Notes under the pieces: model-generated
What the model saw: only the letters and a program-made list of their open reading frames with translations
Told to the model about the DNA's origin: nothing
The model's database searches: none
Program-made: the position numbers and the translations under genes
In this document: piece by piece, positions 48,010 through 58,201 of the stretch
Position numbering within the stretch: position 1 is the first letter of the stretch
Layout: each line of letters opens with the position of its first letter
Assembly: GCA_034687125.1 (NCBI GenBank)
Contig: JAQGBZ010000101.1
Span: forward strand, 1-64,000
Length of the DNA stretch: 64,000 nt
Source of the DNA: Neelides folsomi
Lineage: Eukaryota > Arthropoda > Collembola > Neelipleona > Neelidae
Direction of reading: 5' to 3'

Positions 48010-48826
48010 TGCTTATTCGATTGACCTGTTTAATATAAATGAGAAATAAATAATTTTTTGGTTAATATTTAAATATTATCTAGCACATAAATAATTTTAA
48101 CATAGAGAGTACTTAAATAGATCTTCATTTAAACAATTAGGTATACATTGTCACTTACTATAATGTTTAAACATCAAATGTTCTAGTGGTCCTTTGTAAT
48201 TTTCAGCAAAAATATGAATATAATTAGATGATTTGAGCTGGAGTGAAATAAAATTAAAATTCCACCTTTATTTTGGACTTTGCATTTGCAATGCACTTGC
48301 ACTGTGCAAAGTGTGCAATGCAAGTTGTACAACTCTACAAAAGACACAAATATATTCAAATAGGAATAAAACTATCTCGTGCTCTAACCACAAGCGAATT
48401 TCGAATTTCATGATAGAAAGTTCTGAAAAATTAGCAATATTATCTTTAAATTTTATTTTCATTGAAATTGGCTTCTTAGAAAATCGCTACCGATAAATTA
48501 AGAAGACTTCTCATGGACAAGGAGAGTACAATACCAAAACTATAGGTAAGAATCAAATGTGATTAACCACATTAGTTTTCATTTCAAAGTAATAATCGTG
48601 TATTATTCAATACACTTACGTTACACATTACACTTAACTTATCGTATTATTATTATTATCATGTATGCGTCATTTCCCTTTCCAATCACATATTGTCCAT
48701 TTTATTTGTCTATATACCTAATTTAAGTTAAATGGTTTAACGTTTTTCATTATTATTACAAATTTTAATGATTTTCAAAATGAAGATAAGAAATACTGAT
48801 TTTAATTCATATTTTGCAGAGTAACA
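48010..48826. promoter_or_regulatory. divergent promoter interval between sulfotransferase and BLCAP
   Basis: This interval separates the two divergent starts. A GTAAGA donor at 48546 and a TTGCAG acceptor ending at 48820 suggest a BLCAP 5' untranslated exon ending at 48545 and an intron of about 275 bp. The interval also contains an imperfect inverted repeat rich in TGCA/TTGCA words at 48278-48328. Short frames here (48233-48496) are unrecognised. Confidence 0.5.
48278..48328. repeat. imperfect inverted repeat of TTGCA/TGCAA words
   Basis: Within about 50 bp the sequence alternates TTGCA, TGCAA, GTGCA and TGCAC words, so the left half (TTTGCATTTGCAATGCAC) pairs with the right half (GTGTGCAATGCAAGTTG) with a few bulges. 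It contains ATTTGCA, close to the POU octamer. It could be a hairpin or a cluster of transcription factor sites. Confidence 0.45.
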
Positions 48827-49069
48827 ATGTACTGCCTGCAGTGGTTGATTCCGGTCTTGTTGCTTCCAAAGCCGGTGAATCCGGCTCTCCTCCACAACCA
48901 TGTAATGTTCATGGTCCTCTACCTTACCGGATTCTTCCTGGAGCGGAAGCCTTGTACGATCTGCTCTCTTGTCTTCGTCGTGGCTGTTGCTCTCCTTTGT
49001 TACTCCGGCCTGGGGAATTGCATTTTTTGGTCGTATAACTGCGACACCGTCCGCTGTGAAAATGGATAA
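48827..49069 (+). CDS. BLCAP: bladder cancer-associated protein homologue (BC10)
   Basis: An intronless 80-residue frame opens [20 protein letters not shown], almost identical to vertebrate BLCAP, and continues [29 protein letters not shown], then a short cysteine-containing tail (human is 87 aa). Two hydrophobic segments bracket the conserved ERKPCTIC loop, giving a small two-pass membrane protein. In vertebrates it is linked to growth inhibition and apoptosis, and its start region is a well-known A-to-I editing target. As in vertebrates, the whole coding region sits in one exon behind a 5' untranslated intron (TTGCAG acceptor 7 bp before the ATG). AATAAA overlaps the stop region. A parallel frame at 48814-49038 is a shadow. 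Confidence 0.95.
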   Translation: MYCLQWLIPVLLLPKPVNPALLHNHVMFMVLYLTGFFLERKPCTICSLVFVVAVALLCYSGLGNCIFWSYNCDTVRCENG

Positions 49070-49636
49070 ATAAAATACTGCAATAATATATAAAATACAT
49101 TATATATCAAACAATAAATTCTAAACTTTCTTTATCTTTGTCTCAAAAATTCGTTTCAACTAATAATCAATTAAATTTTAATTCAAGTGCGCCCTAATCT
49201 TTCTCATAAGAAATTAACAAGAATCTTCAATTTCTATTTTCAAGCATCCGTATCCAGGGCATCCATTATTATTATTATGAGTTTGTTCATCAAGAAGGTT
49301 ATTGGTTTTGTTACAATTATTACAATATATGTTATGATAAAGGAAGCTATGTCCTATTACAAAATAGGTAGTTCTATAACCCCCTAAAAGTTAAAAAAAA
49401 TTACAAATTGATATACAATAAAATTAAATTATAGATATAAATCAACTTAAATTAGAGAAATATATATTTAAACTTAAGTAAGAAATAAAGATTATAATAG
49501 AAATAAATTATTGGTTTTCTAAAAGATATCCATAAGCTTTCGAAGAAAATTGTTTATAGTTAATATCACAATCAAACCTTTTTAAGGTATTGTTCCAAAT
49601 TTGAGAACCTTTAGAACCTTAACCTAAAGTTTCTCT
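49070..49636. other. AT-rich intergenic stretch
   Basis: BLCAP 3' sequence, then AT-rich DNA leading into the transposon debris. A plus frame at 49187-49387 is unrecognised. Confidence 0.4.
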
Positions 49637-49675
49637 ACTAAACCCCGATACTAAACCCCGATACTAAACCCCGAT
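49637..49675. repeat. three tandem copies of a 13-bp unit
   Basis: ACTAAACCCCGAT is repeated three times without error at 49637-49649, 49650-49662 and 49663-49675. The array abuts the 3'-side boundary of the reverse transcriptase fragment, which reads on the minus strand, and supplies its stop codon. Short tandem tails are known at the 3' ends of some non-LTR elements, but here the RT domain is cut short just before the array. Confidence 0.9.
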
Positions 49676-50329
49676 CCCCTTGTCTGAGATTCGCAATAGC
49701 CGTAGCTTATTAAATAGAAGATTTCTATCCAATGATGGAAATGCATTGGAAAGATCAATTACAAAAACAATTTTACACTGGTCAATGTTTGTATGAATAA
49801 AATCATAAACACTCAATAAATAGTGAGTTGTATTATATTTCCTAAATCCAAATTGGTTAGGGTTTAGAATGTTATTCCTTTCAATAAAGTTGGTAAATTC
49901 ACTATTGACAATTGTTTCATCTATTTTACACATTAAGCACTCTTGATAAATTGGACGTAGTTGTTTCAACATTTGTGGATTTTGTACTTTTGGAATAGGA
50001 GCAATTTTGTTAATTTACCATTCATCGGGATATGTATTAGTTAATCTAATAGAGTTAAATAAATCGATTATTGCTTCACATACGTTCCGTATACAGTTAT
50101 ATATGTTAAGTAATTTCATGCTGAAGCCTGTAAAGTCTTCTTGGTGAGAGTCCTTTCTTTTTAAAGTTTTCCATGCCTCAAACAAAGAACCACCATTTAC
50201 TAATTTTACCACATATCTAACATCCATTACACTAGTATCATATTCAACTTTTGTGATTTCTTCTAATGTCGGATTAATCAACTGACTAAAATATTTATTA
50301 ATTTCTCCAACTGTGAAATTTAAATGCAA
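49664..50329 (-). pseudogene. reverse transcriptase fragment of a non-LTR retrotransposon, broken
   Basis: Reading on the minus strand, 50329-50015 encodes the RT N-terminal region ending NTYPDEW. An in-frame TAA at 50012-50014 interrupts it, and the same frame continues with KIAPIPKVQNP, QFGFRKYNTTHYLLS and IVFVIDLSNAFPSLDRNLLF, i.e. RT motifs 1, 2 and the A motif with F-x-D-L-S-x-AF. It ends before the catalytic Y/F-x-DD box, next to the 13-bp repeats. The RVT_1 fold and motif order are those of LINE-type elements; the clade cannot be assigned by eye. With one stop, no catalytic box and no endonuclease, it is a dead fragment. Confidence 0.85.
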
Positions 50330-51465
50330 CTTGTACTTTTAACACCATTCATTTTTTTAATGCAGTTCCAAAATCCCCATTTTATTACTTCGCTTTGAAA
50401 ATTACATTTTTGGTCGCTATTTATGGCTTATTTTACACTTTTGTTCAATTTTTTGCATTCCTTCTTAACTGATTGGTTCTTTTTTAATTTTCTGTACAAT
50501 TTATTACGTGATTTTATAAGTGATATTGTTTGAGCGGAAAGTGTAATTTTATTATTAGAATGACAAACTTTATTAATGTATGGACAGTATTTATTGATTA
50601 TAGAAAGGACATTTATTTTAAACTTTAAACATTTTTCATTTATACAATTTAAGTCTAATGAATTTAAATTTAAATCCGTTCGTGAAAGATCATTATTAAG
50701 GTTTTATAATCTACCATTGTGAAATATCTTTGTAAGAAGTACTTTTTGGTTAATTTTATTTTTACTTTAACAATATTAACTGAATAAAGTTATGGCCGGA
50801 AAAGTATGAAGGTTATACATTTAAATGAGTATATAACTTTAATTCGTAATATAAAAGTACTACTAGAAATTGAAAAATTAAAAGATTAAGTAGTAAAAAA
50901 TAAGATTATGATAAGAACTTTTACATATATTGTATTGGAATATAAAAAGTAATTCTATGAAGGGTTGGGTGAATTTAATCTTAATCCCTTAGATTGATAT
51001 ATTATGTACGTAAAGAACCGCAATTAGACTGAGACTGTGTAGATATGAGACTATGATCCATCATAATTAACCCTTTAATAGAAATAGGTATACATGTGTT
51101 ACCACCTTAGAAACGTTTATTTTTGTGGGATGGTATAAATGTTTTACTACGTTTATACCAAACCGTTTACTCCGTTAAATTAATGGAATGGCAAAGATGC
51201 TTTACCAACTTAAATCAGTTAAATTCTAGTGTATGGTAACGCGTTGCACCTGTAACAAGTTCTTAAAAAATGTGGTCTTGTATTACGTTCATACCAGTTG
51301 AGAGAATTCAATTTTTATTCTCTTTACAAACCATTTCCCTTTACAAATCGGAATTAAACGCCATCCTGAGATAATAAAAGGTAAATATTGATATCAAATA
51401 TTAGGTATATTGAAATCAGTAAATTAATTAAATCTAATATGATTATTCACTAGAAGGACGTGAGA
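50330..51465. other. transposon-flanking AT-rich stretch
   Basis: Probably includes further decayed upstream sequence of the reverse transcriptase fragment (to about 50.7 kb), but no frame is long enough to support it. GGTATAAA at 51132-51139 is mirrored by TTTATACC at 51152-51159. This short inverted repeat lies upstream of the piggyBac-like segment. Confidence 0.35.
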
Positions 51466-52345
51466 ATGTCAAACGCCTTCGTCAATTACGATTTATCCGA
51501 TTCTGAAGATTCCGACAAGGAAAATGAAAGCCTCCATCCGATATTTGACAGCGAAATTATTAACGGTATTGAATTATCATTTATTAAATATGTACATACC
51601 TAGCTTTTTATCAATTAGATTTACCTCGTCAACCTGAGTCAGACAATGAAGAGGAATTTCAAACCGATGACCCATTCTTCTTAAACATTAAAACATTTTA
51701 CAACATAGCACACTATGAATAAATGTCAATAAATTTTTTAAAATAGGCAATGATAACGATTTTCAACATGCCCTTTATGCGAATCCACAAAATGTTCAAC
51801 TTCCTGTTCCAACGTCTCAGATTTGGAATTGGGTGAAGGCAAAATCTCACGATCCAGCGCCCTACGATGCGATTTCTGGATGGACATCACCTAAAGACAA
51901 AAGAAACACTGAACATAAGTGCTTCGATCTCCTCTTCACGGAAGAAATCAAACAATTAATTATTAGTGAATCCAAACGCTTTGCTAATCAACACTGGCTC
52001 AGTGAAGTAATGGCCGGAGGAGACACAAAAAGGATGGGAACATTGATGAATTTATCAAAGAGTGATTTGACTATATTCATTCCCGTACAAATTCTCATAG
52101 GAATCGATCGAAAGCCGAAGATTTCGGATTACTGGAGCCGTGACTCAAACACTGGAGGTTCAATGATTCCAACTATCCTCACTTCAAACAGATATAAAAA
52201 AATCCTTCGCTTTCTCCATTTCTCGAACAACGAAGAGCAAGTTGATTTCCCACGTTGTAGGGTAAAATGGCCCCATCGCATCTGCCATCGCATTCTTTCT
52301 TCCGACACCGACGGCGACGTCTACTCAGAACAACAACAACGATAG
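51466..52345 (+). pseudogene. truncated piggyBac-type transposase
   Basis: The clear part is 51749-52260. It encodes the N-terminal half of a DDE_Tnp_1_7 (piggyBac/PGBD) transposase, including FDLLFTEEIKQLIISES, LIGIDRKPKISDYWS and the family box NRYKKILRFLHFSNNEEQ. Soon after that box, where the first catalytic Asp region should follow, homology stops and the frame closes at 52345 after unrelated sequence. Upstream, 51466-51565 (MSNAFVNYDLSDSEDSDKEN) and 51619 onward (LPRQPESDNEEEF) look like the acidic N-terminal leader typical of these transposases. They are split by sequence with an intron-like GT/AG pair, but no clean donor joins the leader to the main frame. Lacking all catalytic aspartates, it cannot be an active transposase. 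Confidence 0.8.
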
Positions 52346-52962
52346 AATTCCCGACTCATAATACTAATAACTGGTTGATAATGAAAATGAATAATGATAT
52401 ATGAGAATATGCTATAGTCTATAGTGCATAATTTATGAGGAGTACAATTCAAGTACAAAACAAAATACATTCACCTTTTAAGTTTTTACATTCACCTTTT
52501 CAGTTTTTCAGCCTTGTATATAATATATAATAAAATGAAAATTATAAAATTATCTTTGCAGGAAATTTTGATATACCGTATATCACATACGGCACTCGTT
52601 CTGTATGGTTTTTTTTATAGCCAAGCTTATATAGGTTTATAAATATTAGGAGCAGTAATAACTACTGCTGTATGTGCGTGTGTATTTGTATAAAAGTTAA
52701 TCACATATATATCTATTATATGCATTTTGAGTGGCAAATAACGGCGCCACCTTTCTTAAATCATGTATTTTGAACATAAGATAAGCATTGAGTCAGGGCT
52801 TGGCTTCACTTTCAGAATTCAGAGCAGAGTAGCAGACTTGGAGGACCTCTTGGCATTTGTTGTCACTCCTGGATATTCTCGCATCTTGGATTGAGCTTCT
52901 CTGCAGTTTCATCAAAAGAAACAGTCGAAGCGTTGTGAGCACTCGTCCCAAGTCGCTCCAAA
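52346..52962. other. intergenic stretch upstream of Piwi
   Basis: AT-rich to about 52.78 kb, then GC-richer DNA leading into Piwi exon 1 (5' untranslated region and probable promoter). Minus-strand frames at 52793-53143 overlap Piwi exon 1 and are shadows. Confidence 0.5.
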
Positions 52963-55900
52963 ATGGAAGGAGGTCGAGGTCGTCCACCATCCCCTCAACA
53001 AGGAGAAGGTGAACCTGGGCCATCCATAGGGCCACCAGGTCAACCCCCGAGTACAGAGTAAGTTGACTTCGGATCTGGGCTTTGAGTCTCTGTGAAGATG
53101 CTTCAAGGTTCAAGTCTTTCGCTTTTCTATTGATATTTATCATGATTTTATTCCAAAATGCGCTTTTCGAAAATCTAATCGGATAATTTTGAGTTCATTT
53201 TGTAATCCCAATTATAAAATGATACCCTGTGTACTTTTGTTAAAATTTTATATCCTCAATACCATCATATTTCATATTGTTTTTTTGGGAATTTTAATTT
53301 TAATGCTTTTACATTAAGCGTTGAATCCCTGAAGAATTCTCATTCTCAAAATGAGTTTCTATGATATGATGATGAAGATAAAGTTTATTGAGATATTACT
53401 TTTACTTTTTTTAATTGTTATGTAAAGGCAACCTCGGACTGGCAGCTTCAACGATGATTTTGTAATTTCTCGACCAGCCACGCTTACCGGACCGATGAAA
53501 TCGGGAACAACAGGAAAACCGATCAACTTGATTACGAATTACTTTCTGCTCAAGAAGAGACCCAATTGGAAGTTATTTCAATATTCCGTTGTGATTTCCA
53601 TCGAAGAACCTTTGAGCTCTCGAAGGCGAGCATACTTGCGACCACACAAACCAGTAATTGGGCCTTACGTTTTTGACGGAACCACTCTCTACACAGTAAA
53701 TCTTCTAACCTCTGATCCACTGGTCGTAACTTCGACCAGAAAAGACACTCAGGAGGAATTCACCATCACAATGAAATTCATCAAAGAAATGGAACCGAAT
53801 GATCCTGGAACCATTCAGTTTTACAACGTTCTTATCCGTTCCTGCCAAATTATACTCAAAATGGATCAGATTGGAAGGTATTATCTACTTTTAACACAAA
53901 AATATTACCAGTAATATTATTACTGCTGATGATACATTTATTAAAAATATCCTTAATAATCATTAAATGATAATATTATTCGCTTTATTCTTAGAAATTA
54001 TTACAATCGAGAGATGTCGATTAAAATTGATGACTGGCAATTGGAACTCTGGCCTGGGATTATCACTGCTTTGAGACAACACGAGAAGGATACATTGCTC
54101 TGTGTTGAAGTGATCCATAAAGTCTTGAGACAAGATACTGTGCTGGACTCAATGTACACGGAGCTTCATACTGATAATCCCGATTGGAAATCCCGACGCA
54201 CTCATGAGATCCTGAAGGATCTTCTCGTCGGAACGATTGTAATGACAACATACAATCGGAAGACTTACAGAGTCGATGACATTGACTTTGAAAAGACGCC
54301 GGATGATTCTTTCCCGACAAAGACTGGACCCAAGACATTCGAAATTTATTATAAAGAAAAATATGGTACAACTATCCAATACCATAACCAACCTCTTCTT
54401 GTTTCTCTTCCAAAAGCTCGAGATGTCCGTAGGGGAAGCACAGGGCCGATCCTTTTGGTCCCAGAACTTTGCGTCATGACTGGGCTCAATGAAAAGATGA
54501 GAGCAAATTTCAATCTGATGAGAGATTTGAGCCAATATCTACATATGAGACCTACAGACCGAGCAACTGAAACTCGTGATTTCGTGAAAAAACTAGTTGC
54601 AAATGCTGAGGTATGTGTTGTAATTTTATATTCTTATAATAAACTCAAAATACATAAAGTTGGAAAAATGCTGATAACATTTGAAATTTAAACGTTTGTG
54701 TTAAAAAAATTAAATGTATTTTATCATTTTTTCTTTATTATATTACAACATGAATTTAGGTAAAAACCGAAATGTTGACATATGGAGTTGCATTTGATGA
54801 AAATCTCGTCCGAATCCCTGGAAGAGTTTTGCCTAAAGAGGACATTGTTTTTGCTAATAACGAAATCGAGTATCCAAATGATAAAGCGGATTGGACAATG
54901 GGTTTTCGATGTAAGAAATTATTATTCAATGTTTTTATTAATAATTAAATTATAGGTTTAATTCATTATACATTAAGTACGATTTGTATTGAGCTTATAT
55001 TTTAACTATATTTTGCATTTTCAGCTAAAAAAATGTTGTCATCTGCGGCTTTGACCAACTGGGTTCTTATTTTCCCAGCGAGAGAAGAAAGAAACATTGA
55101 CAACTTGACGCGCACAATGCAAAATGTTTCCCGTCCACTTGGCTTTCAGATTGCTCCACCTAGTTCAAGGTATTTACTATATGATTATATAAATATTTAA
55201 CACCCTATACCATAGATCTCACTTGAAAGACTATTCATTTTGTTATTTGCACAAATTATGTAAAATTGTTCATGTTTTAGTATTAGGATTCAAGACGTTT
55301 CTATCGGTTCTTACATCAAGGAGATCGAAACTACAGTGAACAGAGAGAAAGATAAATTGCAGATGGTTGTCACCGTTCTTCCCACCAATCGGATTGACTT
55401 ATACGCTGCAATTAAGAATTTTTGCTACGTTAATTATGGGAGTATAATTATAAGAATATATATGTTATTTTACTGCATGAATAATCGTTTAATTAATTTA
55501 AATGTTGAGCTAGTTAATAGATATATCAATAATACATGAAAAAATACTAAAATTAATTTAATAATAGTTCCAAGTCAATGCTTTTTGTCAAAGAATGTTG
55601 GGAACAAGGGACTGATGTCTATTTGTACAAAATTGGTCGTGCAGATGAATGCTAAGCTTGGAGGGGAACCTTGGACTATCAAGAATCCACTAAACGTTTG
55701 AATTAAAATAACAATTTTATCACTAATTAAATTACTGTTAATATTCTACTAAAAACCATTATTCTTTGAAATATTTATAACATGTATATAGGATTTAATG
55801 GTTATTGGATATGACATCCATCATGCTGCTGCCGGTGGGAAAGGAGGAAATATTGGAGCAATGGTTTGCACTTTGAACAAAGCGCTTTCCAAATATTTTT

Positions 55901-56830
55901 CTTGTGTGTCGAAAAACATGACTACTGAGGATGCATCAGTAAACATTGTTAGAAATTTTAGAAGTAAAGCTCTCTGTTATTATTAATTTTAATATTATTT
56001 AATTTATTCATTGTTATTTATCATTATATTGCTCGTAAGATTTTTATCATGATGATTCTATCATTTATTTAAGAATGCTTGAACGCATACAAAGAAGTGA
56101 ACAATGACCTCCCCAAAACAATGATCTTCTACCGATCTGGTGTGGGCGATGGTCAACTTGGACATGTCTACCGTTCAGAATTGAACGAAATGAAGGTGAG
56201 GGAGGAACATTTAAAAGTGTATACAAATTAATCTATTATTATAAGTAGAATCTTATTACTTAACCTTATCTATAAAATATTTTAGATGATGCTTAAAGCT
56301 ACATTTGATGCTGCCGGGAAACCATTGCCACAATTCGTCTTCGTTGTGGTGACAAAGAAAATTAACACCCGATTGTTCTCTCTTTTCAATGCTGGTCCGG
56401 ACAATCCACCTCCAGGAACGGTTGCTGATGACGTTATCACCCTTCCAGAAAGGTTAATTACCCATTAGTGATAATAAATAATTAAAGAACAACACATATA
56501 CTCTAAATATTGTGTGTAACAATAATATTGTATTTTAAATATAAAATAATATTTTATTTTATTAGATGGGACTTTTTTCTCATTGCTCAATCAGTGCGTC
56601 AGGGGACCATAAGTCCAACGAACTACAACATTATTTTCAACAAGAGTGCACTGACATCCGATCAACTTCAGCGGATCACATTCAAGTTGTGCCATCTTTA
56701 TTACAACTGGTCGGGTACTGTGTCTGTCCCTGCAGTGTGTCAATATGCAAAGAAGTTGGCTTTCCTTGTTGGAACGGCTTCAAAGGGAGATTGTCACCAA
56801 AACCTCTGCAAATTGCTTTATTTCCTTTAA
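52963..56830 (+). CDS. piwi: Piwi-clade Argonaute with a substituted slicer site
   Basis: Eleven exons join in frame to 823 residues: 52963-53057, 53428-53877, 53995-54610, 54760-54910, 55025-55169, 55281-55441, 55568-55695, 55792-55963, 56074-56195, 56286-56452, 56566-56830. A short Gly/Pro-rich leader begins MEGGRGRPP. N domain: GKPINLITNYFLLKKRPNW. PAZ (about 228-345): TVLDSMYTE to MTTYNRKTYRVDDIDFEKTP and YYKEKYG. MID/PIWI: PLGFQIAPPSSR, IPSQCFL, LMSICTKLVVQMNAKLGGEPW, LMVIGYDIHH, GVGDGQL, and the C terminus QYAKKLAFLVG to LLYFL. In the slicer tetrad, Asp590 is present, but the second Asp (YRDG in the family) is Ser661 (YRSG), and the last position is Lys798, as in Drosophila Piwi. Piwi proteins bind piRNAs and silence transposons, mostly in the germ line. 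The donors at 55442 (GTATAA) and 55696 (GTTTGA) are weak but keep the frame. Confidence 0.95.
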
Positions 56831-57258
56831 AAGGTCATAAGCAATAATTTTATTCTTCTTGGTACTTTCATGAATTTTGTAATACGTAAATGTGTAATAT
56901 AAATACACATTAATGTAAGTATATAGTTATTTCTATTTATTTTATGTAGATTAATTAATAATCTGTATCTTTTTATAGCATTATTAATTATTAGCAATTT
57001 TAATGTACATAACTTAAAATCTCCATTATTTATAGTTATTTATATACTTTAATATTTCCAAGAATTAACTCATTCTATGTATTTATTGTTTTTATTAGTT
57101 AATAGCTTATATGTTAATAACTAATAACTAATAAGGTATTAAATGAGCTACGGCTTTTAATTAATGACCTTAAAATATGACCTCACTCACGAGTAATTTT
57201 TTTATAATTTGAATAAAGTAAATAAGACCTTAAAATAATGCTTTACGTGCCTAATTCT
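56831..57258. other. AT-rich stretch between Piwi and the hAT element
   Basis: Piwi 3' untranslated sequence and AT-rich DNA. The last 8 bases (CTAATTCT, 57251-57258) are the left copy of the hAT target duplication. Confidence 0.5.
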
Positions 57259-57865
57259 CAGAGCTCTGCATTAGGTAGCCTAATTCAGAAATTTCTTAGG
57301 CATTGCCTAATAATACCTAACGCATACTTTTTGCCTAAGAGGTAATATGACTTTCAATGTATATCGAATGCTATATTAAATTCACCTTACTGCCGTTTAG
57401 TTAAATTATAAATTATATAATATTTATTTAGGGTATTTAATTTAATTAATTTAAAATGTAATTATAACATTTTAAGATTGCCGTTTGATTAATTTTAGTT
57501 GTATTCTTATTCTTTATAAGAATGCGTAATTTAAAATAATTAAATTATAAGTAGGTACTACATGCCTTAATAAATCAAAGCGGCGTATTCACTAATTGAG
57601 GATAAAGGTACAATTTCTGCTAATCAAATGGCAATCATGAAATATAAATATAAATTAAACTTAAAACACCTTTAAACTTTAAATAATATTCAACATTATT
57701 TCAAATACGCAGAAAGTTAATTATTTGAATTTATTTGCCTTAATACCTTTTCAAACTCTAGTCTCATATTAAAATATTTCTCATGAAATTGGTCATTTTA
57801 GAATTAGGCATTAGGCAGCGCCTAATTAGGTATTTGACTTTTGCCTAATGCCTAAGAGAGCACTG
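57259..57865. mobile_element. non-autonomous hAT-type DNA transposon (607 bp)
   Basis: The left end reads CAGAGCTCT then GCATTAGG. The right end, read on the minus strand, is CAGTGCTCT then CTTAG and GCATTAGG, so the two termini match apart from one base and a 5-nt offset. An identical 8-bp sequence, CTAATTCT, flanks both sides (57251-57258 and 57866-57873). Terminal CAGNG and an 8-bp target duplication are the hallmarks of the hAT superfamily. Both subterminal regions are dense in GCCTAA/TTAGGC hexamers (about four on the left and five on the right), probably transposase-binding words. There is no coding capacity, so it would depend on a transposase in trans. Confidence 0.85.
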
Positions 57866-57873
57866 CTAATTCT

Positions 57874-58201
57874 AATGCTTGTTTTTATACATAAATACAA
57901 TTAAAAATAAATTGGGTTATAATTTTAGTTGAAATTAAATAGTCATATTTTAATTAAACCCATTCTATAATCAAATCATAATCATTATTTTACAACACTC
58001 CCAAATTGAGAAAATACGAAATAGTCGACCCTAAAACTAGCTCTTACAACCGCATCTATCTTGAGGTCGGCTTTTTACTTTCAGGATAAAATTCAATCGG
58101 CCTTGCAAATCTGTTTAATTTTGATCTTTGTTCTATCAGTAGACTACAGCTAACAAATTCATAATCAGGTTCCATTGTCACATTAAACTATTATATTAAA
58201 A
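57874..58201. promoter_or_regulatory. upstream region of SNRNP40
   Basis: AT-rich sequence ending in the SNRNP40 start. It probably contains that gene's promoter and 5' untranslated region. No specific box was assigned. Confidence 0.4.

Noticed and set aside
48814-49038. 74-residue plus frame over BLCAP
   Set aside because: It is an overlapping register. The MYCLQWL frame is near-identical to a known family.
52793-53143. 116-residue minus-strand frame before Piwi
   Set aside because: It lies antisense to Piwi exon 1 and its 5' region, has no domain, and the plus-strand exon joins in frame to the PIWI protein.
57259-57865. TTAGGC words as telomere-type repeat
   Set aside because: The hexamers are scattered in both orientations near the termini of an element with target duplication, not a tandem array.
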